DNA from: Pseudoduganella dura
GTDB taxonomy: Bacteria; Pseudomonadota; Gammaproteobacteria; Burkholderiales; Burkholderiaceae_D
DNA: 64,000 nt
Direction: 5' to 3'
Assembly: GCF_009727155.1 (NCBI RefSeq)
Contig: NZ_WNWM01000002.1
Location: 6,448,001 to 6,512,000 of the forward strand
The notes beneath the pieces are model-generated. The model was not told where the DNA came from. It searched no databases and was given only the letters and a program-made list of their open reading frames with translations. Shown one piece after another: positions 17,520 through 25,901 of this stretch. A program made the position numbers and the translations under genes. Position 1 is the first letter of the stretch. Each line of letters opens with the position of its first letter.

Positions 17520-18428
17520 TCAGGATTTGCGACGGCGGCTGACCAGCGACATGCTGAGCAGGCCGGCTGCGAGGATGGCCAGCGTTGCCGGTTCCGGCAC
17601 TTCTTCCTGCAGCGCGTCGGCAAACGATGCATGGGAGATCGTCAGCTGGTAGATCGTGCCGGCTTCCAGCAGGTCGCTGGTTGCCGTCAGGAAGCCTGCG
17701 AAGTTGTAGGGATCCTCACCTGGCAGGACATGGGTACGGCTGCGCAGCGAATCGCCGTTGATCTCGTCCGGCGAATACGACAGGACGTTTTCGCCGGTTT
17801 CCAGATCGATAATGTTGATGCTCCAGGACAGGCGGGCGGAGGCTACCGAATCGGCCCCGGCGGTGAGCGGCACGTGCGCGATGGTGTATGCCTCGGCATC
17901 GAATTCGACGGTGATCGAATCTGCCGAGCCCAGGGAGAACTCGAACGACGTCACCGTGCCCGTGTTGGCGGTACCCGATGCGGTATTCGGGCTCGTGCCG
18001 ACCGAGGCGGTAGCCCGGGTTGCAGCGTTCGCGCCCCCTGGTTCCAGCGCCGAGCCGAGCAGTTCGGTGTCGCCGTAACCGAATGTCGTCAGGACGGCGG
18101 GCGGCGACACTGCCAGCGGATCGAAGCGCGGCGTCAGGGGGGTATTCGGTGCCGGGAGCGGGCAGGTGCCGACGCAGATCGCGCCGGCCGTGTTGCTCTG
18201 CAGGGGCGGCAGGCTGGAGACAAATGCCGTTGCCAGGCGCGAGTTGTTGATTTCCAGCGTGGAGAAATCGGCCGGCGTGTACTGCGTGCCCCCGGAATTC
18301 AGGAAGCGCAGGTTGTTAATCTCCAGAATCGCATCCGCAAAAGCATGTGCCTGGGCGCTGCCGGCGGCGCCGAACGCGAGCGTTACGGCGGTGGCCGTGA
18401 TCAGAAAACCTTTCCTGATGATGTTCAT
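17520..18428 (-). CDS. PEP-CTERM sorting-domain surface protein
   Basis: A 302-aa exported protein from ATG 18428 (MNIIRKGFLITATAV) with a signal peptide of about 27 residues ending AQA. Its C-terminus is the PEP-CTERM signal: VPEPAT at 277-282, a hydrophobic helix, then the basic tail SRRRKS. Family knowledge: such proteins are cleaved by exosortase after export and stay with the cell surface or polymer matrix. The body is rich in Thr, Ala, Ser and Asn with two similar LEINN segments near the N-terminus and few cysteines. It resembles small PEP-CTERM proteins found beside XrtA loci (possibly the EDSAP-1 group, unverified). It has its own sigma-54-like promoter and terminator, so it is monocistronic. 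Confidence 0.88.
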   Translation of the reverse strand: MNIIRKGFLITATAVTLAFGAAGSAQAHAFADAILEINNLRFLNSGGTQYTPADFSTLEINNSRLATAFVSSLPPLQSNTAGAICVGTCPLPAPNTPLTPRFDPLAVSPPAVLTTFGYGDTELLGSALEPGGANAATRATASVGTSPNTASGTANTGTVTSFEFSLGSADSITVEFDAEAYTIAHVPLTAGADSVASARLSWSINIIDLETGENVLSYSPDEINGDSLRSRTHVLPGEDPYNFAGFLTATSDLLEAGTIYQLTISHASFADALQEEVPEPATLAILAAGLLSMSLVSRRRKS

Positions 18429-18489
18429 GGCTTGCTACTCCTCGATAAGTGGTTACGGCCAGGGGGTCTGTGCCGACAAGCCACTACTC

Positions 18490-18505
18490 AGCAGCATTCG
18501 TGCCA
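18490..18505 (-). promoter_or_regulatory. Sigma-54 (-24/-12) promoter of the PEP-CTERM gene
   Basis: The minus strand reads TGGCACGAATGCTGCT, against the RpoN consensus TGGCACG-N4-TTGCW. The invariant GG and GC are exactly 10 nt apart and only one consensus base differs. The predicted transcription start is near 18480, giving a leader of about 52 nt. The same locus encodes PrsR, a sigma-54 activator, so the regulator and target fit. No clear upstream activator palindrome was found. Confidence 0.8.
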
Positions 18506-18651
18506 CTTGCCATTAGATACGCAGAATCAAGACCTTACAAAAACGCGGCGCGGAGCATTTCCCGAATTGCAAAAAAGTCCGACGCTTTGTGGAACTCGCT
18601 GCCCCTACAGCAGTCTGATGTGCATAGATCTTCAAGACCACAGGAGCAGAC

Positions 18652-19395
18652 GTGCAATACGACGACACCATCATATCCTTCGAAGCCGCCGCAAAACTGC
18701 GTGACCTCGTCATCCGGGAGCAGGAAGCCGGCAAGGCTCACACCCATCCGATCGACATGCAGCTTTTCCATATCCGGATGGCCAGCACCGCTGGCCGGCG
18801 TGAGGCGGCAAATTTGCTGTTGCGCAAGATGTATGGCTGGCGGGGCTACGATGTCGACGCGGAGACCGAACATGCGCCGAACCGGATCACGCTGTATGCG
18901 GAAACGGCCGGCGTCACGGTCGGCACGATGTCGCTGTGTCTGGACGACCCTGAAATCGGCCTGCCCGCCGACGAGAATTTTCGCGACAAGCTCGACGAAC
19001 TGCGCACCGCCGGGCGCCTGCTGTGCGAACCATCCCGGCTCGCCATCGACAAGGACGTGACGAAACGCGTGTTCGCATCGCTGATCCATATCTCGTATAT
19101 TTACGCCCACAATATCCACCACTACTCCGACTATGTGATCGAGGTCAATCCGCGCCATGTGATGTTCTACAAGCGGATGCTGGGCTTCCGCGACTTTGGC
19201 GGCGAGCGGCAGTGCACCCGCGTCGGTGCCCCGGCCGTGTTGCTGCGCCTCGAACTCGAATACATGGGAGAACAGATCCGCACGTTCGCGGGCCAGATGG
19301 AGCAGGCGCCGGGCGAGCGGTCCTTTTACCCGTATTTCTTCCCGCTGGAAGACGAGCCCGGCATCACGACACGCCTGAAGCAGGGGCGCGACTGA
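18652..19395 (+). CDS. FeeM-type N-acyl amino acid synthase
   Basis: A 247-aa protein of the N-acyl amino acid synthase (FeeM/NasY) branch of the GNAT/autoinducer-synthase superfamily, which joins an acyl chain from acyl-carrier protein to an amino acid. Visible features are LRKMYGWRGY, TLYAETAGVTVGTMSL, the acyltransferase-like CEPSRLAIDKD, and VEVNPRHVMFYKRMLGF. Relatives are known next to exosortase/PEP-CTERM loci. GTG 18652 has AGGAG 5 nt upstream. The stop overlaps the next start (TGATG), so it is coupled to the flavoprotein. It is divergent from the PEP-CTERM gene. No acyl carrier protein gene is adjacent, so the housekeeping ACP is probably used. The amino acid is unknown, though tyrosine is typical for FeeM. 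Confidence 0.78.
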   Translation: MQYDDTIISFEAAAKLRDLVIREQEAGKAHTHPIDMQLFHIRMASTAGRREAANLLLRKMYGWRGYDVDAETEHAPNRITLYAETAGVTVGTMSLCLDDPEIGLPADENFRDKLDELRTAGRLLCEPSRLAIDKDVTKRVFASLIHISYIYAHNIHHYSDYVIEVNPRHVMFYKRMLGFRDFGGERQCTRVGAPAVLLRLELEYMGEQIRTFAGQMEQAPGERSFYPYFFPLEDEPGITTRLKQGRD

Positions 19396-21023
19396 TGGCC
19401 GCTGCCGGAGAAGCGCTGGCGGCATGGCGCCGCCTGCTGGGCGAGGATCGCGTGCTGGTCGATGCCCCCACGCTGGACCGCTATGCCGCCAGCACGTCGT
19501 CCTGGAGCACGCGGCCGCTCGCGATCCTGCGGCCGGTCAGCACCGACGAAGTGGCGCAGGTGGTGCGAACGGCCACCGAGCACCGGGTCCCGCTGTATCC
19601 GATCAGTGCCGGCCGCAACTGGGGGTATGGCGACGCCTGCGCGCTCGCCGACGGCCATGCGATCGTCGACCTGTCGCGGATGAATCGCATCCTGGAGGTC
19701 GATGCCACCCTTGCGTACGTGGTGATCGAGCCCGGCGTGACGCAGCAGCAGCTGTCCCGTTACCTGCTGGAGCACGACCTGCCGCTGTGGATGGACTGCA
19801 CCGGCGCCGGACCGGACACGAGCCTGATGGGCAACATCCTGGAGCGCGGCTTCGGCCACTCGCCCTATGGCAACCGCTTCCAGAACGTGGCCGGCATGGA
19901 GCTGGTGCTGGCCGACGGCGATGTCGTGCACACCGGCTTCGGTCACTATCCTTCCTCGGTCAACCGCCGCGTCTATCCCTACGGCGTGGGACCCTACGTC
20001 GACGGGCTGTTCACCCAGTCGAACATGGGCATCGTCACGAGCCTGGGCCTGTGGCTGATGCCGAAGACCGAAGCACTGAACCATTTCCTGTGCATGGTCC
20101 AGGAACATCAGGACATTGCCCCCATCATCGACGCGCTGCGTCCGCTGCGGCTCGACGGCACCTTGCGCAGCATCCTCCACATCGGCAACGACCTGCGCGT
20201 GATCTCCGGCGGCACGACGTTTCCGCGCGAGCTGGCCGGTGGCCAGGTGCCGCTGCCGGAGGCGGTGCGCCAGCAATTGCGGGCCGCCGCGGGCGTGGGC
20301 GCGTGGACGGTTTCCGGCGCCCTGTACGGCAGCAACGACCAGGTCGCGGCCGCCCGGCGCGCGGTGCGCCGGGCGCTGGCGCCGACCCGGGCCAGGGTCC
20401 AGTTCCTCGACGAGCGCAAGCTCAACCTGGCGGACACCGCGGCGCGCCTGCTGAAGGGTACCGGCATGGGCAGGCGCCTGGCGGCCAAGGTGGCGCTGGG
20501 GCGTTCCCTGTTCGAGATGAACCGCGGCATTCCGAACGGCCGCTTCCTGGCCGGCGCCTACTGGCGCAGGCGCGGCGGCCTGCCGGCGGATTTTCCCGCC
20601 AATGCCAACCCGGCGCTGGACCGCTGCGGCATGTTGTGGGTATCGCCGGTGCTGCCGATGCGCGGCGAAGACCTGCTGCGCGTGCATGCGTTGGCGGCGC
20701 CGATCTTCAGCACGCATGGCTTCGATCTGTTCGTCACCTTCAGCATGATCAACGAGCGGGCGCTGGGCGGCGTCCTGACGGTGGCTTACGACGCGGAGGA
20801 CCCGGCCGAAGTGGCGCGGGCGCGCCTGTGCTACCGGCAGGTCTTTGAAACGATGATGGCGGCGGGGTACATTCCCTACCGAGTGGGCCTGCAGTCGATG
20901 GCCGACCTGGACAACGGCGACGACGCCTACTGGCGCATGGTCGGCCGTATCAAGGCGGCGCTCGATCCGGCCAACATCATTGCGCCGGGGCGCTATTCGG
21001 CACGCGGGCGGCCGCCTGGTTGA
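19395..21023 (+). CDS. VAO/PCMH-type FAD-dependent oxidoreductase coupled to FeeM
   Basis: A 542-aa flavoprotein with an N-terminal PCMH-type FAD domain (about 38-215: PISAGRNWGYGDA, TGAGPDTSLMGNILERG, NVAGMELVLADG, GLFTQSNMGIVTSLGLWLMP) and a C-terminal substrate domain ending LDPANIIAPGRYS. The pattern is closest to the 4-cresol dehydrogenase (PchF) / vanillyl-alcohol oxidase branch, which oxidises para-substituted phenols. ATG 19395 overlaps the feeM-type stop, so the pair is co-translated. Together they suggest oxidation of an N-acyl-tyrosine-like product; this is inference. I could not assign the covalent FAD-attachment residue. There is no signal peptide. Confidence 0.82.
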   Translation: MAAAGEALAAWRRLLGEDRVLVDAPTLDRYAASTSSWSTRPLAILRPVSTDEVAQVVRTATEHRVPLYPISAGRNWGYGDACALADGHAIVDLSRMNRILEVDATLAYVVIEPGVTQQQLSRYLLEHDLPLWMDCTGAGPDTSLMGNILERGFGHSPYGNRFQNVAGMELVLADGDVVHTGFGHYPSSVNRRVYPYGVGPYVDGLFTQSNMGIVTSLGLWLMPKTEALNHFLCMVQEHQDIAPIIDALRPLRLDGTLRSILHIGNDLRVISGGTTFPRELAGGQVPLPEAVRQQLRAAAGVGAWTVSGALYGSNDQVAAARRAVRRALAPTRARVQFLDERKLNLADTAARLLKGTGMGRRLAAKVALGRSLFEMNRGIPNGRFLAGAYWRRRGGLPADFPANANPALDRCGMLWVSPVLPMRGEDLLRVHALAAPIFSTHGFDLFVTFSMINERALGGVLTVAYDAEDPAEVARARLCYRQVFETMMAAGYIPYRVGLQSMADLDNGDDAYWRMVGRIKAALDPANIIAPGRYSARGRPPG

Positions 21024-21107
21024 ACACCGCGCCGCACAGGCACGGCGGCCCTGGTTCGCCCGTCTGCGCGCCGGCGGGCGGGCGTACGGGCGGCGGTGCG
21101 GCATGGA

Positions 21108-23897
21108 TCACAGTTTTGCCATCAGCGCCCGCACCTCGGGATGGCGCTTGAAGTCGCGCACCGCCAGCAACCGTTCGCACTGTGCCCTGGCCCCCTTGCG
21201 GTCGCCGGTCATGAACAGCACCTGCGCGAAACGCAGCCGGATGTCGTTCTCCGCCGGCGCCTGTTCGGTGGCCGTTTTCAACAGCGGCAGGGCGCGGGCC
21301 GTGTTGCCCTTGTCGATCAAGATCGCCGCCAGCGTATCGGCTATGGCCGCGCTTTTCGGCGCCAGCCTGTAAGCTTTTTCGGCAATGTCCAACGCGCGGT
21401 CGTCCTTCATTTGGAGCAGCGCCCATGCGTATTCGTTCAGCGTCACGGGATCTTCCGGCGCGTTGCGCAAGGCCTGCTCGTATTGCTGGCTCGCGGTCCT
21501 GTAATCGCCTGTCGCTGCCAGCGTGCTGGCGTAATAGATGCGCGTCCCGGTGTCGGCCGGCTGTTTTTCCAGCCATTGCCGCATCTGCGCCGTCGCCTCC
21601 TGCCGCTTGCCTGCCCCGAGCAGGGCACGGTGCAACGCGATCACGATCTGCGCGGACGGGGCGACCTGGATAGCACGCTGGTAGCGTTGCGCGGCGTCGG
21701 CCGGCTTGTGCTGGACCATCAGCACATCGCCTTCCAGCTTGAATCCGAGCGGCCAGTCGGCGTGGCGCGCCTGCAGCGCCTGGGCGGCCGCGAGTGCCTC
21801 GCTCAGCGCCTTTCTGTCGATCAGCAGCGCATGCTGGAGCATCAGCCCGTCCACACTGTCGGGATCGGCCTTCAGCGCCCTGCGCGCTGCCTGCAATGCA
21901 TCGTCGGGACGCTTTGCCGCCAGGTGGAGGGCGGCGATCCGGATTTGCACGGCGGACGATTTGGGCTGCATCGCCGCAAGGCGCTCGTAGCTTTCCAGGG
22001 CGGCCTCGTCCTGCCGGTTGAGCTCCTGCGCCCGGGCGAGCAGGGCCAGCGCGCCGGCATCGTCCGTATCGGTGGCTTGCAGTTTCTGCGCCAGGGTCAG
22101 GGCCTTCTGCTTGTCGCCCGTGCGCAGGTAAAAGTCCGCCAGTTGCTGGGCCGATGCCTTGTCGTCCGGGTTTTCCCTGGCCGCCTGTTCCAGCCAGCGG
22201 ACGGCCTCGGCCGGCTTGCCCAGCCGCGCCTCGAGCCTGGCCAGAGACGTCATCAGCGCAGCGTTCTTCTTGTCCCCCGCCAGTGCGGTCTGGTAGCGCT
22301 TGCGCGCATCGTCCGGTTTCTTCTCCATGACGTCGAGATTGGCCAGGTTGTCGAGGGCGGCCAGGTGGCCCGCTTCGAGCGCGAGCGCCTTGTTGAAGCC
22401 GGCGCGTGCGCCGTCGAGGTCGCTGCGTGCCAGCAGCACGCCGGCGCGCAGGTTCTGCAGCAGCGCGCTGTCGCCCTTGCCGATCATCGCATCGACCGTC
22501 GCGAGCGCCTTGTCGAACTGCTTGTCGCGCAGGTGGCTCATCACGAGCAGCGTGCCGGCACGCTCGGCGCCGCTGCCGCCCTCGGCCGCACGTTCCAGCT
22601 CGGCGATGGCCTTCGAATTGTCCCCCAGCTTCAGCCGGCTGAGGCCGTGGCCAAGCCGCAGGTCCGAGCGTTCCGGGCTCAGGGCGCTGGCCTTTTCGAA
22701 GTAGGCGGCCGACTGGGTGAAATTGCGCGCCTGCATCTCCGCCTCGCCCGCCAGCGCCAGCAGATCGGCATCGTTCGGGGCGTCCTTCAACGCGCTGCGC
22801 ATCATCTTCAGTGCATCGTCTCGTTTGCCGCTGCGCAATGCCACCGTTGCCAGCAACTTCGTCGCATACGCATGGTTGGGATTGGCCTGCAGGAACTGGT
22901 TCAAGTACTGCTCGGCCCGGGTATCTGATCCCGTCAGCACCGATACCGCGCCGGCCAGCAGCACGCTCGGCATATGGTCCGGCGCCGCGCGCAGTACCTG
23001 CTGGACCTGTTCCAGCGCTGCCTTGTAGCGCTTTTCGCGGAAGTCCAGCAATGCCTGCGAGTAGGAGATCATCAGGTTCTTCGGCTGGGCCTTGCGGGCC
23101 AGCTTGATCTGCTGGCGCGCGTCGTCCAGGCGATCTTCCTGGATCGCCAGGTTGGCCAGGTCGATGTGGGCCTGCACGTTGTTCGGCTTGACTTCGAGGA
23201 TACGCTCGTAGGTCTTGCGCGCGGCAGCGGCATCATTGCCGGCGCGCTGCAGGTCGCCCTTCAGGCGCAGCGACTCCACGTTGTCGGGATTCTGCACGAT
23301 CGCCTGCTCCACCAGTTCCCTGGCCTTGTCGGACTTGTCACCGATGAGCGCCAGCTTCGCCAGGCCGAGCGTGGCGTCCGCAAGTCCGGGCTTCACTTGC
23401 AGGGCGCGCTCGAACCGGGAGCGTGCCTCGTCGGGCCGGTTCAGGCCCAGCAGCGCTTGCCCGCGCAGCGCCAGTATCTGGGCGTTGCCCTCGTCGTCGG
23501 CAAACTCGTCCAGCAGGCGCTGGAACTGGCCCTGCGACAGCAGCGACCTGCCGAGTGCCGGCAGCACGAGGTCGGCTTGCGCGCCGAGGTCGCGGGCCCG
23601 CCGCAGCTCCTTCTCCGCAGATGCCATGTCGCCGGTATCCAGGTAAGTCTGTCCCAGCATCAGGCGCGCGAGCGCATGTTCGGGTTGTTGCTGGACGACG
23701 TTCTTCAGCTGGATGATGGCGGCCTTCGCATCACCCTGGTCGCGGTAGCGGCGGGCGTCGGCGATCAGGTCATCGGCGGGAAGCGGGCGGCTGCATGCGC
23801 CCAGCGCCAGCAGAAGGGGCAGGGCACCGAGCGCGGTGCGTACAGGCTGGGGAATAGACGTGTTACGGAAGCTGGTGCTGGGGAAGCGATTCGGCAT
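21108..23897 (-). CDS. prsT: XrtA/PEP-CTERM system TPR lipoprotein PrsT
   Basis: A 929-aa protein almost wholly made of tetratricopeptide repeats, a marker protein of exosortase-A genomes (TIGR02917). ATG 23897 (MPNRFPSTSFRN) has GGAG 7 nt upstream; METV at 23909 is the alternative. A signal sequence with lipobox LALGAC puts the lipidated Cys at residue 35, so it is a periplasm-facing lipoprotein. Repeats such as ALARLMLGQTYLDTGDMASA and SLARLEARLGKPAEAVRWLE recur about every 34 residues. It probably scaffolds polymer or PEP-CTERM protein handling. It is convergent with the flavoprotein gene and follows the LuxR-type regulator by 93 bp. Confidence 0.93.
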   Translation of the reverse strand: MPNRFPSTSFRNTSIPQPVRTALGALPLLLALGACSRPLPADDLIADARRYRDQGDAKAAIIQLKNVVQQQPEHALARLMLGQTYLDTGDMASAEKELRRARDLGAQADLVLPALGRSLLSQGQFQRLLDEFADDEGNAQILALRGQALLGLNRPDEARSRFERALQVKPGLADATLGLAKLALIGDKSDKARELVEQAIVQNPDNVESLRLKGDLQRAGNDAAAARKTYERILEVKPNNVQAHIDLANLAIQEDRLDDARQQIKLARKAQPKNLMISYSQALLDFREKRYKAALEQVQQVLRAAPDHMPSVLLAGAVSVLTGSDTRAEQYLNQFLQANPNHAYATKLLATVALRSGKRDDALKMMRSALKDAPNDADLLALAGEAEMQARNFTQSAAYFEKASALSPERSDLRLGHGLSRLKLGDNSKAIAELERAAEGGSGAERAGTLLVMSHLRDKQFDKALATVDAMIGKGDSALLQNLRAGVLLARSDLDGARAGFNKALALEAGHLAALDNLANLDVMEKKPDDARKRYQTALAGDKKNAALMTSLARLEARLGKPAEAVRWLEQAARENPDDKASAQQLADFYLRTGDKQKALTLAQKLQATDTDDAGALALLARAQELNRQDEAALESYERLAAMQPKSSAVQIRIAALHLAAKRPDDALQAARRALKADPDSVDGLMLQHALLIDRKALSEALAAAQALQARHADWPLGFKLEGDVLMVQHKPADAAQRYQRAIQVAPSAQIVIALHRALLGAGKRQEATAQMRQWLEKQPADTGTRIYYASTLAATGDYRTASQQYEQALRNAPEDPVTLNEYAWALLQMKDDRALDIAEKAYRLAPKSAAIADTLAAILIDKGNTARALPLLKTATEQAPAENDIRLRFAQVLFMTGDRKGARAQCERLLAVRDFKRHPEVRALMAKL

Positions 23898-23990
23898 GAC
23901 GGTCTCCATTGCAGGCTGAACTGCCAGCGTAGGAAATCGCCGGGCAGGCTCGTTGATCGTCCTCAACGATACCTGCCATCGTGGACATGC

Positions 23991-24653
23991 TTATTGCATG
24001 GCGGCCACGCCGCGCGGATGACGGCCGGGCAATGGCGCCGGCAGGCGCGTGCCGCTGCCGATCAGGCCGCGCTGTGCGGCCACCACCACCGCATGGGTGC
24101 GCGCGGTCGCATCGAGCTTGCTCATCAGGCCCTTGACATGGGTCTTGACGGTGCCGACGCCGATGCCGAGCTCCCGTGCGATCGACTTGTTGCAGCAGCC
24201 CCGGGCCAGCAGCAGCAGGACATCCGTCTCCCGCCCGGTCAGCGATTCCCGGCTCAGGCTGTCCGCCACGCAGCGTGTGACCGCCTCGGCCAGGTAGCGC
24301 ATGCCCTGGCTCAGTTGCTGCACGGCCCGTACCAGCTCGTCCGCCGGACAGCCCTGCAGCAGGTAGCCATGCACGCCGCTGTCCATTGCCGTGCGTACCT
24401 GCCATTCCTTGTCGAGCTGCGTCACGATCAGCACGCGCGGCGCAGCGCCGTAACGGTCGGGCGATAATTGCCGCGCCAGCGTGATACCGCTATCGTAATC
24501 GGCAATGATAACGCGGGCGTGCGCCTGGCCCTGGGGCTGCCGATCCTGCAGCGTCAGGTGGAACCCGCCGCAGTCGGCGAGCAGGGCATGGATGCCGGCC
24601 GTCATGACGGCATCGGCATGCATGATATGGACGGAAGGCTGGTTGGCTTGCAT
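23991..24653 (-). CDS. LuxR/NarL-family regulator with degenerate receiver
   Basis: A 220-aa protein: receiver-like domain at 1-115, LuxR helix-turn-helix at about 135-200 (LTGRETDVLLLLARGCCNKSIARELGIGVGTVKTHVKGLMSKL, abridged here as LTGRETDVLLLLARG then GTVKTHVKGLMSKL). The phospho-Asp may be D52 in IIADYDSG and T78 is present, but the usual Lys is Q100 (GYLLQG) and the acidic pair is reduced to MHAD. It may therefore work without phosphorylation. ATG 24653 has AGGAGA 5 nt upstream. It precedes prsT on the same strand, and no cognate kinase is adjacent. Its target may be prsT or itself; this is inference. Confidence 0.85.
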   Translation of the reverse strand: MQANQPSVHIMHADAVMTAGIHALLADCGGFHLTLQDRQPQGQAHARVIIADYDSGITLARQLSPDRYGAAPRVLIVTQLDKEWQVRTAMDSGVHGYLLQGCPADELVRAVQQLSQGMRYLAEAVTRCVADSLSRESLTGRETDVLLLLARGCCNKSIARELGIGVGTVKTHVKGLMSKLDATARTHAVVVAAQRGLIGSGTRLPAPLPGRHPRGVAAMQ

Positions 24654-24668
24654 GGTCTCTCCTGTTCC

Positions 24669-24689
24669 GCAACAGCAAATGGCTGTTGC
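24669..24689. promoter_or_regulatory. Perfect inverted repeat in the regulator's leader
   Basis: GCAACAGC - AAATG - GCTGTTGC: 8-bp arms with a 5-nt centre, 16 bp upstream of the LuxR-type regulator's start codon and just upstream of its AGGAGA site. It could be a dimeric operator for autoregulation or an mRNA hairpin affecting translation. The flanking DNA is AT-richer than its surroundings. Confidence 0.45.
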
Positions 24690-24940
24690 TTCTCATGCAT
24701 GCATAATGAAACTGCAATACGGAGAAGGCAAGTTAAGTGATGTTAAAGGCGTTTGTTAACGGTGCCGTCCACCGTGTGCACTGCAAGGTTCTGCGCAGGC
24801 GGGGCGTGTCGTCGGGGGCTGGCTGGACCGGCAGGAAGGCTGCCGGCGGACACCGCAAATCGCGGACGGCATGGCGACAAATGGCATCGCCGCAAAACCG
24901 CATGCGGCCGTCAGGTACCGCATGATAGACTGCGAACCGA

Positions 24941-25432
24941 TTACTTCACAAGGCCGGCCGCGGCAAGCCAGCGGGCAGCCTCTTCGCTGCCGTCTTTCGC
25001 CAGCGAAGCCAGGCGCAAGGCCGCCTTTGGATGGCGATGCTCGGCCGCCTGCGCATACAGGGGCCAGGCCTTGTCGGGCTGGCGGCCGCTGTTTTCGGCC
25101 GCACGATGATACATTTCAGCAAGCTGGAATGCCGACTCCGCGTCGCCGGCACGTGCGGCTTCCTCGAACAGGCGCATTGCTTCGCCGCGGCGCGGCGTCT
25201 TGTTCTGGTAGAGCATGCCCAACTCCCGCTTGGCCACGATCGAGCCCTGGTCGGCCCATTCGCGCAGCCGCCGTTCCGCTGCTGCGCCGCCATGCGCGCT
25301 CAGGCGCTGTGCCGCCGCCTCGATGACGGGCGCGGGCGGAACAGCGCCTTCCTTGGCCTGGCAGGCTATCAGGGCGCCCACCATCACGAACACCGATGAA
25401 ATCATCGCGCCGGACTTGTTGAATAATTCCAT
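24941..25432 (-). CDS. Sel1-repeat lipoprotein
   Basis: A 163-aa protein from ATG 25432 (MELFNKSGAMISS). A short signal sequence ends in lipobox LIAC with Cys at residue 24, so it is probably membrane-anchored in the periplasm. The rest has Sel1-like helical repeats: AKRELGMLYQNKTPRRGEA, RAGDAESAFQLAEMYHRAAE, and ALRLASLAKDGSEEAARWL. Sel1 proteins act as protein-interaction scaffolds; no partner is indicated. The ribosome-binding site is weak (AAGAAG), so MISSVFVMVG at residue 10 is an alternative start. It is a single gene with no operon partner. Confidence 0.72.
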   Translation of the reverse strand: MELFNKSGAMISSVFVMVGALIACQAKEGAVPPAPVIEAAAQRLSAHGGAAAERRLREWADQGSIVAKRELGMLYQNKTPRRGEAMRLFEEAARAGDAESAFQLAEMYHRAAENSGRQPDKAWPLYAQAAEHRHPKAALRLASLAKDGSEEAARWLAAAGLVK

Positions 25433-25901
25433 GTTCTTCTTCTTGCCTTGTTCAGGTCTGCACAGCGAAATCCGTACTGCCGGTGTGCTTTGATGATCCG
25501 CATCCAGGCCGGCACTTCCACGCCTGGCGATTCCCACGGCGGTGCCGCACTGCATGCTTCACGAAGCTACGCTGCGTATCGGCACCCATGGTCAAAGCAG
25601 GCCAAAACCGGCCGAAGCATGCGGAGGATACCGATTGCTGTTGAGCCATGGTGCACGAACGGATGCCTGGTGGCAGGCGCACCTGCCGTCAGCCGGCCAG
25701 ATGCGCTTGACCGGGCCGAAACGCTATCGATCTTAGCATGTTGACTATGGGGAAAGGTACAGGAACGCCGGCACGGCGGATAACAATTGTAACGAGACGT
25801 TAGTACGGTTCAGGCCGCATTATAGCCGCCTGCCGCCGGTGGCGCCCACCGGGGCGCGCGGCAGCCCTCCGTGCTTGCGTTCGCGCGGCGTAGCAAAGGC
25901 C
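25433..25901. other. Noncoding stretch
   Basis: 469 bp between the Sel1 lipoprotein start and the stop of the Hpt-like gene (both minus). No open frame here has both a ribosome-binding site and plausible protein composition. A short hairpin (CCGGTGG-CGC-CCACCGG, 25836-25852) about 50 bp beyond the Hpt-like stop may be a terminator, but it lacks a U-tract. Confidence 0.6.

Noticed and set aside
25774..25790. GGCGGATAACAATTG, like the right half of the lac operator
   Set aside because: The left half is missing, no lac-type genes are near and vector sequence does not continue on either side. Chance match.
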